This document shows positions 1 through 7,942 of a stretch of DNA of 64,000 nucleotides, in pieces (within the stretch, counting starts at the first letter, position 1; every line of letters begins with the position of its first letter). The stretch comes from Streptomyces gardneri (GTDB lineage: Bacteria > Actinomycetota > Actinomycetes > Streptomycetales > Streptomycetaceae), in assembly GCF_006539185.1 (NCBI RefSeq), contig NZ_BJMN01000019.1, positions 123,660-187,659 on the forward strand, in the 5' to 3' direction. The notes beneath the pieces are model-generated. The model saw only the letters and a list, made by a program, of their open reading frames with translations, was not told the DNA's origin and did no database searches. Both the position numbers and the translations under genes were made by a program.

Positions 1-695
1 ACCGCCTCCTGGACGACCTGCGCGCCGCCGACGCCGAGGGGTACGCGGCCTGCTGCGACGCCCTCGCCGCGTACGACCTCCGCGCCGCACTGCCCCGCAT
101 CGCCGCGCCCACACTGGTCCTCGCCGGGCGCGCCGACACGGCCACGCCCCCCGCGCACGCCCGCGAACTCGCCGACGGCATCCCCGACGCGAGCCTCCTC
201 GAACTCGCCGGCGCCGCCCACCTCGCCCCCGCCGAACGCCCCGAAGCGGTCCTCTCCGCGCTCCTCGGCCACTTCGTCGCCCCCGACTCCGACTCCGACT
301 CCGACTCTGACGACAACCGGTACGCCGAGGGCATGGCGGTCCGCCGGGCCGTCCTCGGCGACGCCCATGTCGACCGGGCCGTCGCCCGCACCACCGACTT
401 CACCGCCGACTTCCAGGACTACATCACCCGGTGCGCCTGGGGCGAGATCTGGACCCGGCCCGGCCTCGACCGGCGCACCCGCAGCTGCCTCACCCTCACC
501 GCCCTGATCGCCCACGGGCACCAGGAGGAGCTGGCCATGCACGTCCGCGCCGCGATCCGCAACGGGCTCACCCCCGAGGACATCAAGGAGGTGCTGCTGC
601 ACTCCGCCGTCTACTGCGGGGTGCCCGCGGCCAACTCCGCCTTCGCCACCGCGCAGCGCGTCCTCACCGAGGACGGCACCCCGCTCACGCTCTGA
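1..695 (+). CDS. pcaL: 3-oxoadipate enol-lactonase / 4-carboxymuconolactone decarboxylase fusion (C-terminal part)
   Basis: The 5' end lies outside the window and the frame is open from base 3. The first ~95 visible residues are the end of an alpha/beta-hydrolase: a strand with LVLAGRAD (acid Asp region), then a GAAHLAP segment holding the catalytic His, as in PcaD enol-lactonases. An acidic linker of repeated Asp-Ser (bases 285-314, repeated GAC-TCC codons) leads into a complete ~120-residue PcaC domain with the family segments around the conserved Glu/His (ALIAHGHQEELAMH, LLHSAVYCGVPAANSA). The two steps convert carboxymuconolactone to 3-oxoadipate in protocatechuate breakdown. Fusion of pcaD and pcaC is usual in Streptomyces and Rhodococcus. 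The next gene downstream, pobA, makes protocatechuate, which supports the call. Confidence 0.92.
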   Translation, partial: RLLDDLRAADAEGYAACCDALAAYDLRAALPRIAAPTLVLAGRADTATPPAHARELADGIPDASLLELAGAAHLAPAERPEAVLSALLGHFVAPDSDSDSDSDDNRYAEGMAVRRAVLGDAHVDRAVARTTDFTADFQDYITRCAWGEIWTRPGLDRRTRSCLTLTALIAHGHQEELAMHVRAAIRNGLTPEDIKEVLLHSAVYCGVPAANSAFATAQRVLTEDGTPLTL

Positions 696-743
696 CCGCC
701 CGACCCCGCATCCGCCTCCCCCTCACGCTCACGGAGACCACCC

Positions 744-1922
744 ATGCCCCGCACCACCGTCGGCATCATCGGAGCCGGACCGGCCGGCCTCCTCCTCTCC
801 CACCTGCTGCACCGGCAGGGCATCGACAACGTCGTCCTCGAACTCCGCGACCGGACCTACGTCGAGCGGCGCCAGCGCGCCGGCATCCTCGAACAGGACA
901 CCGTCGACGTCCTGCGCCTCTCCGGCGCCGGCGCCCGCATGGACCGGCAGGGCCTGGAGCACCACGGCATCGAGCTCCGCTTCGACCGGCGCTCCCACCG
1001 CATCGACTTCCCGTCCCTCACGGGCGGCCGGTCGGTCATGGTCTACGCCCAGACCGAGGTGGTGAAGGACCTCATCGCCTTGCGCGAGGAGGCCGACGGC
1101 ACGATCCTCTTCGAGGCCGAGGCCCTGTCCGTCGACGGCATCGAGACCGACCGCCCCGCCGTCCGCTACCGCCACGACGGCGCCGAGCACACCCTCGACT
1201 GCGACTTCGTCGTCGCCTGCGACGGCTTCCACGGCATCGGCCGGCGCTCCCTGCCCGAGGACGTCCTCACCGTCACCGAGCGCACCTACCCCTTCTCCTG
1301 GCTCGGCATCCTCGCCGACGTCGCGCCCTCCTGCGACGAGCTGATCTACGCCCATCACGAGCGCGGCTTCGCCCTGCACAGCATGCGCTCGCCCGAGGTG
1401 AGCCGCCTCTACCTCCAGGTCGATCCGGACGACTCCACGGACAACTGGCCGGACGAGCGCATCTGGGACGAACTGGAGGCCCGCTTCGCCGTCGACGGCG
1501 ACTGGGAGCTGAAGCGCGGACCCATCACGGAGAAGAGCATCACCCCGATGCGCAGCTTCGTCGCCGAGCCCCTGCGCCACGGGCGCCTCTTCCTGGCCGG
1601 GGACGCGGCCCACATCGTGCCGCCCACCGGAGCCAAGGGCCTCAACCTCGCCGTCGCCGACGTGACCCTGCTCGCCCAGGCCCTCACCCGCCACCACACC
1701 CGGGGCGACGAGTCGCTGCTCGACGCCTACTCGGAGACCGCCCTGCGCCGTGTGTGGCGGGCCGAGCACTTCTCGTACACGATGACGACCCTCCTGCACA
1801 GCAGCCCGGACGACAACGACTTCGACCGCGCGCTGCGCCTCTCGCACCTGCGCTACCTCGCGAACTCGGCCGCGGCCTCGGCCTCGCTCGCGGAGAACTA
1901 CGTGGGCTTCAGCGACAACTGA
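744..1922 (+). CDS. pobA: 4-hydroxybenzoate 3-monooxygenase
   Basis: FAD- and NAD(P)H-dependent aromatic hydroxylase that makes protocatechuate from 4-hydroxybenzoate. At 392 aa it has the standard PobA length. The N-terminal FAD-binding GxGxxG is seen as GIIGAGPAGL (residues 6-15), the second FAD motif as GDAAHIVPPTGAKGLN near residue 290, and RRQRAGILEQ near residue 45 is typical of this enzyme. It starts 48 bases after pcaL, so the two are probably co-transcribed as the end of the pca/pob catabolic operon. A perfect hairpin follows the stop codon. Confidence 0.93.
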   Translation: MPRTTVGIIGAGPAGLLLSHLLHRQGIDNVVLELRDRTYVERRQRAGILEQDTVDVLRLSGAGARMDRQGLEHHGIELRFDRRSHRIDFPSLTGGRSVMVYAQTEVVKDLIALREEADGTILFEAEALSVDGIETDRPAVRYRHDGAEHTLDCDFVVACDGFHGIGRRSLPEDVLTVTERTYPFSWLGILADVAPSCDELIYAHHERGFALHSMRSPEVSRLYLQVDPDDSTDNWPDERIWDELEARFAVDGDWELKRGPITEKSITPMRSFVAEPLRHGRLFLAGDAAHIVPPTGAKGLNLAVADVTLLAQALTRHHTRGDESLLDAYSETALRRVWRAEHFSYTMTTLLHSSPDDNDFDRALRLSHLRYLANSAAASASLAENYVGFSDN

Positions 1923-1945
1923 CGCAACGTCATCCCACTCGGCAA

Positions 1946-1970
1946 GGGCGGCCGCGCGAAGCGGCCGCCC
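1946..1970 (+). terminator. Terminator-like hairpin after pobA
   Basis: Perfect 10-bp GC stem (1946-1955 with 1961-1970) around the loop gcgaa, 23 bases after the pobA stop. It has no long U tract, as is common in Streptomyces. It probably ends the pca operon. Confidence 0.7.
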
Positions 1971-2113
1971 TCTCCGTGCTCCCCGCCGACCTGCGGAAAC
2001 GGCGGCGCCGAGGGCTTATGTCAACACCATTGACCTTGATGCGTGCGGAGAGGTCTCATGGCGGCACCTCGCAGGCCCCACCTCACCTCCGCGATCTCAA
2101 GGAGCCCGCCGTC

Positions 2114-3508
2114 ATGGACCCCCTCGCCTCGCTGCGGGACGCCCGGCCGACCCCGTTCTGGCTCGACAGTCCCGAGAAGCCGCAGCCCTCGCCCGCCCTC
2201 GTCGGCGCGACCACCTGCGACCTCCTCGTGGTCGGCGGCGGCTACACCGGCCTCTGGACGGCCCTCGTCGCCAAGGAGCGGGACCCCTCGCTCGACGTGG
2301 TCCTCGTCGAGGCCGAAGAGGCCGGCGGCGCCGCCTCCGGGCGCAACGGCGGATTCGTCGAGTCCAGCCTCACCCACGGCCTCCACAACGGCCTCTCCCG
2401 CTGGCCCGACGAGATCGGCCTCCTGGAGCGCCTCGGCCGCGAGAACCTCCAGGCCATGGAGGACACCCTCGTACGCCACGGCATCGACTGCGACTGGGAG
2501 CGCACCGGCTCCCTCGCCGTCGCCACCGAGCCCTACCAGGCCGCCCTCCTCCAGGAGGAGGCCGAGACCGTCGCCCGGTACGGCGGCGCGTCCGAGTACC
2601 TCGACGCCGAAGCCGTACGCGCCGAGATCGACTCCCCGACCTTCCTCGCCGGTCTGTGGAACAAGCACGACGTGGCCATGGTCAACCCGGCCCGCCTCGC
2701 CTGGGGCCTCAAGCAGGTCTGCCTGCGGCTCGGCGTCCGCGTCCACGACCACACCCCCGCCCTCTCGCTCGACGAGCGGGGCCACACGATGGACGTCCGC
2801 ACCCCCTACGGCCGGATCACCGCCCACAAGGTGGCCCTCGCCACGAACGCCTACCCCTCCCTGCTCCGCCGCCACCGCCCGTACACCGTCCCTGTCTACG
2901 ACTACGCGCTCATGACGGAACCGCTCACCGACGCTCAACTCGCCTCCGTCGGCTGGCGGAACCGGCAGGGCTTCGCGGACATGAACAACCACTTCCACTA
3001 CGTCCGGCTCTCCGCCGACAACCGCATCCTGTGGGGCGGTTACGACGCGATCTACCGCTACAACGGACGCGTACGCCCCGAGTACGACCAGCGGCACGAG
3101 ACGTTCGCGACCCTCGCCCGCCACTTCTTCACCACCTTCCCCCAGCTGGAAGGGGTGCGCTTCAGCCACACCTGGGGCGGCGCGATCGACATGAGCACCC
3201 GCTTCTGCGTCTTCTTCGACACCAGCCACCGGGGCAAGGTCGCCTACGCCGCCGGCTTCACCGGCCTCGGCGTGGGGGCGACCCGCTTCGGCGCGGAGGT
3301 CGTGCTCGACCTGCTCGACGGCGCCCGCACCGAACGCACGTCGCTGGAACTGGTCCGCCGCAAGCCGCTGCCGTTCCCGCCCGAACCGGTCCGCTCGGTG
3401 GGCATCGGCATCACCCAGTGGTCCATGACCCGCGCGGACCACTCCGGAGGCCACCGCAACCTCTGGCTGCGCACCCTGGACCGCCTGGGCCTCGGCTTCG
3501 ACAGCTGA
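2114..3508 (+). CDS. DadA/DAO-family FAD-dependent oxidoreductase
   Basis: 464 aa. The start at ATG 2114 is chosen because AAGGAG (2099-2104) sits 9 bases upstream; the frame stays open far upstream but that part is a shadow. An N-terminal Rossmann FAD site (DLLVVGGGYTGLWTAL, ~residues 36-51) is followed by GAASGRNGGFVESS, the segment typical of gamma-glutamylputrescine oxidase-like amine oxidases (DAO fold). The C-terminal FAD contact is AAGFTGLGVGATR. It probably oxidises an amine or amino acid, releasing aldehyde or keto acid, ammonia and H2O2. The substrate is not readable from sequence. It follows the pca terminator, so it is likely a separate transcription unit, with nothing nearby that points to polyamine catabolism. 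Confidence 0.8.
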   Translation: MDPLASLRDARPTPFWLDSPEKPQPSPALVGATTCDLLVVGGGYTGLWTALVAKERDPSLDVVLVEAEEAGGAASGRNGGFVESSLTHGLHNGLSRWPDEIGLLERLGRENLQAMEDTLVRHGIDCDWERTGSLAVATEPYQAALLQEEAETVARYGGASEYLDAEAVRAEIDSPTFLAGLWNKHDVAMVNPARLAWGLKQVCLRLGVRVHDHTPALSLDERGHTMDVRTPYGRITAHKVALATNAYPSLLRRHRPYTVPVYDYALMTEPLTDAQLASVGWRNRQGFADMNNHFHYVRLSADNRILWGGYDAIYRYNGRVRPEYDQRHETFATLARHFFTTFPQLEGVRFSHTWGGAIDMSTRFCVFFDTSHRGKVAYAAGFTGLGVGATRFGAEVVLDLLDGARTERTSLELVRRKPLPFPPEPVRSVGIGITQWSMTRADHSGGHRNLWLRTLDRLGLGFDS

Positions 3509-3532
3509 CCCCGCCCACCTTCCCCTGCCGCC

Positions 3533-4225
3533 CTACCCGCCGGCCCGCCCCTCGCGGTCCGGCAGGAGGCCCTGCTCCAGGGCCACGACCACCGCGCGCG
3601 TGCGGTCGCCGACGTCCAGCTTCGCGAAGACACGGAGGAGATGGGTCTTGACCGTCGCCTCGGCGATGACGAGACGCCTGCCGATCTCGGCGTTGGACAG
3701 GCCGTCGGCCACCGCCCCCAGCACGTCCTGTTCGCGCGCGGTCAGGACGACCGGGGCGGGGCGGCGCATCCGGGCGACCAGGCGCTCGGCGACGCGCGGG
3801 GCGAGGACGGTCTCGCCCCGGGCGGCGCCGCGTACGGCCTCGGCCAGCTGCTCGGCCGTGGTGTCCTTCAGCAGGTAGCCGATGGCGCCGGCCTCCACCG
3901 CCCGCTCGATCTCGACGTCGGTGTCGTACGTGGTGAGGATGAGCACCCGGGTCGGGGCCGGACCGGACGCGATCGCGACGGTCGCCGCGACCCCGTCCAT
4001 GACCGGCATGCGCAGGTCGACGAGGGCCACGTCGGGCGTCAGCCGCTCGACGAGTGCGACACCCGCCCGGCCGTCGTCCGCCTCGCCGACGACCGCGATG
4101 TCCGGGACGGGCGCCAGGAGCGCGACCACTCCGGCGCGCATCACGGTGTGGTCGTCGACGACCACGACCCGGATCGGGGCCGGGTCCGTGGTCGCCGGAG
4201 TCTGCGCTTCGTGTGCTGCGGGCAT
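3533..4225 (-). CDS. NarL/LuxR-type response regulator
   Basis: 230 aa. Receiver domain (~residues 18-135) with acidic pocket VVVDDH (D24, D25), phospho-acceptor D70 in VALVDLRMP, and the Thr/Lys switch positions (LTTYD, LLKD). A GerE/LuxR helix-turn-helix follows at ~165-225 (LTAREQDVLGAVADGLSNAEIGRRL). Its start lies one base beyond the kinase stop (TGA-C-ATG), so it should be translationally coupled to the kinase and is the cognate partner. The third member of the unit is the MMPL exporter, which suggests that this pair controls the exporter. It converges on the FAD oxidase gene. Confidence 0.9.
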   Translation of the reverse strand: MPAAHEAQTPATTDPAPIRVVVVDDHTVMRAGVVALLAPVPDIAVVGEADDGRAGVALVERLTPDVALVDLRMPVMDGVAATVAIASGPAPTRVLILTTYDTDVEIERAVEAGAIGYLLKDTTAEQLAEAVRGAARGETVLAPRVAERLVARMRRPAPVVLTAREQDVLGAVADGLSNAEIGRRLVIAEATVKTHLLRVFAKLDVGDRTRAVVVALEQGLLPDREGRAGG

Positions 4226-4226
4226 G

Positions 4227-5435
4227 TCAGGACTGTCCGTTCGTGTGGAAGGTCGCGAGGACGCGGGTGCCGTCCCCGACCGAGCTCGTCACCGTCAGTT
4301 CGCCGTCGAGTTCGGCGAGCCGCTTGCGCATGCCGTCCAGGCCGAAGCCGCTCGACTCCTCGACCACGAAGCCCCGCCCGTCGTCCGTGATCTCCAGCTC
4401 GATGGCGTGCGGGAACTGGGCGAGGACCACACCGACGGTGCTCGCGTCGGCGTGCTTCCGTACGTTCGCCAGCGACTCCTGCGTACAGCGCAGCAACGCG
4501 ATCCGCGTCTGCTGGTCGCAGTCGACGTCCTCGGGCAGCTCCGCCTCGACCGTGACCCCGGTGTCCTGGGCGAACCGCTCCAGGGTGCGGCGCAGCGTCG
4601 GCACCACCGAGCCGGGGGTCAGCCCGCTGTGCGGCGCCCTGCCCACCAGTACCCGCGCCTCGGCGAAGTTCTCGCGGGCGGTCCGCTCGATGGAGCGCAG
4701 CTGCTGGGCGGTGCGCTCCGGATCGCCGCCGAGACCGGCCCGGGCCGCCTCGGCGAGGACGATCACGGAGGCGAACCCCTGGGCGAGGGTGTCGTGGATC
4801 TCGCGGGCCATGCGCTCCCGCTCGTCGGCCGCTCCCTGGCGGCGATGGGCGTCCGCCAACTGCTCCTGGGCCAGGGAGAGTTCGGCGGCCAGTGCGGTGG
4901 CGCGGGATTCGCTGTCCGCGATCAGGCGGTGGAGCAGGACGCCCGCCAGGACCGAGATCGCGTAGCCGGTCAGCGCCGCGACCGCGTTCCCCGGCGAGTC
5001 GCGCAGGAGGCTCCCCGCCGCGGTGGCCGCTGCCGCGCCCCCGCTGAACACGATCGCGGCCCGCCGCCCGAGGGGCTGGAACCAGAACTGGGGGAGCGCG
5101 ACGATCAGCAGGGCCGCGCCGCCGCCCGGGAGGGCCGCCATCACGCCGAGACCGGCGGCCAGGGCGCCCAGGTAGACGGGCGTGTGGTCCCGGGCGCGAT
5201 GGACGGCCGTATAGGCGAGGGCCAGGCCGACCAGGGCGAGGGAGGCCCACTTCGCGGGCCCCGAGTCGTTGCCGACGGCGATGACCGAGGGGATCAGGCC
5301 CAGGAGCAGCCAGGCAGCGGTGTACCAGCGTCGGAGGGCGGTGAGCGCCGGGCGCTCGGGCGTCTGCTCGCTCATCGCTTGAGCCATCCTCTCTCTCGTC
5401 CCCTCGGTCGTCTTTTCGGCCGTTCGCTCGGTCAT
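4227..5435 (-). CDS. HisKA_3-type sensor histidine kinase
   Basis: Up to 402 aa. Four to five hydrophobic membrane segments (~residues 35-170) precede a short coiled linker, the dimerisation/phosphoacceptor box REIHDTLAQG (H214) and an HATPase_c domain with N box (QESLANVRKHA) and G box (DDGRGF, GFGLDGMRKRL). This is the DesK/NarX-like class that pairs with NarL regulators. The start is uncertain: ATG 5435 sits 4 bases after the exporter stop and would be coupled, but ATG 5387 has an adjacent purine-rich tract (GAGAGAGG) and gives a cleaner N-terminus. No extracytoplasmic sensor domain is visible, so it may sense through its membrane segments, as DesK does. Confidence 0.88.
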   Translation of the reverse strand: MTERTAEKTTEGTRERMAQAMSEQTPERPALTALRRWYTAAWLLLGLIPSVIAVGNDSGPAKWASLALVGLALAYTAVHRARDHTPVYLGALAAGLGVMAALPGGGAALLIVALPQFWFQPLGRRAAIVFSGGAAAATAAGSLLRDSPGNAVAALTGYAISVLAGVLLHRLIADSESRATALAAELSLAQEQLADAHRRQGAADERERMAREIHDTLAQGFASVIVLAEAARAGLGGDPERTAQQLRSIERTARENFAEARVLVGRAPHSGLTPGSVVPTLRRTLERFAQDTGVTVEAELPEDVDCDQQTRIALLRCTQESLANVRKHADASTVGVVLAQFPHAIELEITDDGRGFVVEESSGFGLDGMRKRLAELDGELTVTSSVGDGTRVLATFHTNGQS

Positions 5436-5439
5436 TCGA

Positions 5440-7683
5440 TCAGCCTACGGACACCGGCTGACGCTCCGTCCGCTCGGGCCCGCCGGTGCGGCGCATTCCG
5501 CGCGAGGGCCACCAGTTGGCCTCGCCGAGCAGCAGCATCAGGGAGGGCAGCACCAGGATGCGGATCACGAAGGCGTCGAGGAGGACGGCGACCGCCAGGC
5601 TGAACCCGATCTGCTTCATCTCGATGAGGTGCAGTGCGGCGAAGCTGGCGAAGACGGTCACCATCACCACGGCCGCGCTGGTGACCACCCCGGCGGAGGA
5701 GGACAGGCCGTCGAGGACCGCCTGCCGGGTCGGGGTGCCCTGGAGGCGTGCCTCGCGGATCCGGCTGATCACGAACACCTGGTAGTCCATGGAAAGACCG
5801 AAGAGGATCACGAAGAGGAAGAGCGGGACCCGCGAGCCGATCGAGCCCGTGGACGTGAAGTCGAGGAGCCCCTCGGCCCATTCGTTCTGGAAGACCAGGA
5901 CCAGCACGCCCAGCGAGGCGAACGCGGAGAGCAGGTTGAGGACGACGCCGACGAGGCCGAGGACCACCGACCGGAACGCCCACACGGTCATCAGGAAGGT
6001 GACCAGCAGCAGCGCCCCCACGATGAGCGGCAGCTTGCGCTTCTGGTGGGCGGGGTAGTCGGCGTAGCGGGCGACCTCGCCGGTGACGGCCACCTCCGCG
6101 CCGGGCAGCGCGCCCACGGTCGCCGGGACGAGGCCGCCGCGGAGCCGTTCGAGCGAGATGCGGGCCTCGGGACTGTTCACGGAGCGGTGGACGGGCATCT
6201 CCAGGAGGGTGGTGCGGCGGTCGGCGGAGGTGCGCACGACGGGCTCGCCGCCGATCGCGGGGTCCTCGGCCGCGGCGCGGTCGGCGAGTTCCCGCAGGGC
6301 GCCGGCGACCTCCCCGGCCTGCTCGGCGTCCGCTCGTACGACGACCTGGTGCATCGACCTCAGCTCGGGGTACGCGGTCAGCAGCCGGTCGTAGACGCGC
6401 ATGGCGGGAATGGCGCGGGAGTGCGTCTCGCGGCTCATCTCCGTGATGGTGATGTTCAGGACGGGCAGGGCGAGCGCGACGAGGGCGAGGCAGGAGACGG
6501 CGAGTGTCACGGCGGGGTGCCGGGCGACGGGGCGGAGGATCGCGGCGGTGATCCGTCCGCCGCCGGCGCGGGCCGGGCCCGAGCGACGGGAGACACGGCG
6601 GCGTACGGGCCTGCCGGCGGCGGCGCGGGCCGCGGCCTTCGCCTCCTTGCGGACCCTGCGGCGTTCGGCGCGGGCGCCGAGGAGGGCGAGGAGCGCCGGC
6701 AGGACGGTCAGCGAGCTCAGGACGGCGACCAGGGTGACGAGGACGGCGCCGGTGGCGATGGACGAGAAGATGACGTCGTCGGCGAGGTAGAGCGTGGCAC
6801 TGGAGACGGCCACGGCCAGCCCGGAGACGACCACGGCCCGGCCCGAGGTCGCCGCGGCGAGCTCCACGACGGCCTGCGCGTCGAGCCGCCCGCCGACGGC
6901 CCCGGCCCGCTCCTCGCGCTCCCGCTTGAGGTAGAAGAGGGTGTAGTCGACGCCGACCGCCAGGCCGATCAGCAGGATGACGTTGGTGCCGACCCCGGCG
7001 TCCGGGAAGACGTGCGAGGCGACCATCGACAGGCCGACGGCGGCCACGATCGAGGACAGCGCGAGCAGCAGCGGTACGACGGCCATGACGACCGAGCCGA
7101 AGACGATCAGCAGCGTGATCAGGGTGACGGGCAGCGCGATGACCTCGGTACGGGCGAGGTCGTCGCCGCGGAGCTTGTCGACGCCCTTGCCGATCGAGGG
7201 GCTGCCGACCTCCTCGACGACCAGCCGCGGGTGCGCGGCTTGGACCTCGGCGGTCTGCGCGAGCAGCGCGTCGACGTGCTGCTTCCCCTCGAACTCGGCA
7301 CCGCGCATGGTGACGTCCACCCGCAGCGCGGTCCGCCGGGCGTCCGCGACCGGTTCGGCCACGGACAGTACCTCGGGCAGCTGCCGCATCCGGGCGACGA
7401 CGTCCCGCGCGGCGGCGTCCGCCTCGGCCCGGTCGAAGGCGCCGGTCCCCGGCGCGGCCTGGACGATGATCCGCTCCAGCGGCTTCTGCTGGAGCCCGCC
7501 CTGCGCGGCGAGGGCCTCGGCGCGGCCGGCCTCGCCGATGCGGAAGTCCTCGGTGGTGGCGGGGTTGGCCCCGAGGGCCAGACCCGCGCCGAGGCAGAGG
7601 GCCACGAAGAGGATCCAGCCGATCAGTGCGCGCCAGGGGTGGCGGGCGCTGTACCGGGCCATGCGTACGGTGGGGTTCGTCAT
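5440..7683 (-). CDS. MMPL-family RND-type membrane transporter
   Basis: 747 aa from ATG 7683 (MTNPTVRMARYSARHPW); the longer open frame upstream is not coding in character. It shows the duplicated RND layout: one TM helix, an extracytoplasmic loop of ~150 residues, five to six TM helices (GLAVGVDYTLFYLKRERE is the family motif), a cytoplasmic basic stretch (~residues 365-400), then a second TM/loop/TM half with FGLSMDYQVFVISRIRE. These proteins export lipids or hydrophobic compounds by proton motive force. It is the first gene of a three-gene unit with the kinase and regulator (4-base and 1-base gaps). A perfect palindrome sits 59-78 bases upstream. Confidence 0.9.
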   Translation of the reverse strand: MTNPTVRMARYSARHPWRALIGWILFVALCLGAGLALGANPATTEDFRIGEAGRAEALAAQGGLQQKPLERIIVQAAPGTGAFDRAEADAAARDVVARMRQLPEVLSVAEPVADARRTALRVDVTMRGAEFEGKQHVDALLAQTAEVQAAHPRLVVEEVGSPSIGKGVDKLRGDDLARTEVIALPVTLITLLIVFGSVVMAVVPLLLALSSIVAAVGLSMVASHVFPDAGVGTNVILLIGLAVGVDYTLFYLKREREERAGAVGGRLDAQAVVELAAATSGRAVVVSGLAVAVSSATLYLADDVIFSSIATGAVLVTLVAVLSSLTVLPALLALLGARAERRRVRKEAKAAARAAAGRPVRRRVSRRSGPARAGGGRITAAILRPVARHPAVTLAVSCLALVALALPVLNITITEMSRETHSRAIPAMRVYDRLLTAYPELRSMHQVVVRADAEQAGEVAGALRELADRAAAEDPAIGGEPVVRTSADRRTTLLEMPVHRSVNSPEARISLERLRGGLVPATVGALPGAEVAVTGEVARYADYPAHQKRKLPLIVGALLLVTFLMTVWAFRSVVLGLVGVVLNLLSAFASLGVLVLVFQNEWAEGLLDFTSTGSIGSRVPLFLFVILFGLSMDYQVFVISRIREARLQGTPTRQAVLDGLSSSAGVVTSAAVVMVTVFASFAALHLIEMKQIGFSLAVAVLLDAFVIRILVLPSLMLLLGEANWWPSRGMRRTGGPERTERQPVSVG

Positions 7684-7741
7684 GCGTCCCAGCCTGGCCG
7701 CCGACGCCATCGCGCCGACAGGCTCGCCCGGTTGAACCTCG

Positions 7742-7761
7742 TGTCCACCGGTCGGTGGACA
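7742..7761. promoter_or_regulatory. Perfect 8-4-8 palindrome upstream of the MMPL operon
   Basis: TGTCCACC-GGTC-GGTGGACA lies 59 bases before the MMPL start and ~180 bases before the SulP gene. The half-site form (CCACC..GGTGG) looks like a TetR-family operator in actinomycetes. No TetR gene is adjacent, so the binder is unknown; it could also be the site of the NarL-type regulator encoded in the operon. The rest of the ~260-base gap shows no gene. Confidence 0.55.
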
Positions 7762-7942
7762 AGGAGGCGGGGGGAGCCGGCGCCGGAGGTGCGCGGCCGG
7801 GCTCCGAGGAGCCCGGTCCGGACCCCACGGTAGAGTTGCCCGTTCCCTTCTCCCGCCCCCTCTGCGTACCAGCGCGACGCGGGGCCGCACGCCCCCGCCC
7901 GCCCACGGCGGGTGTGCCCGAGCACGACAGGTTCCCGTTCCC

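Noticed and set aside
333..695. A separate pcaC gene starting at ATG 333
   Set aside because: The pcaD domain upstream is open in the same frame and continues through the Asp-Ser linker without a stop, as in known PcaL fusions.
431..2113. A continuous frame from pcaL through pobA into the FAD oxidase
   Set aside because: The upstream part is Arg/Pro-rich shadow coding; pobA and pcaL are read in other frames with full domains. Only 2114-3508 is real.
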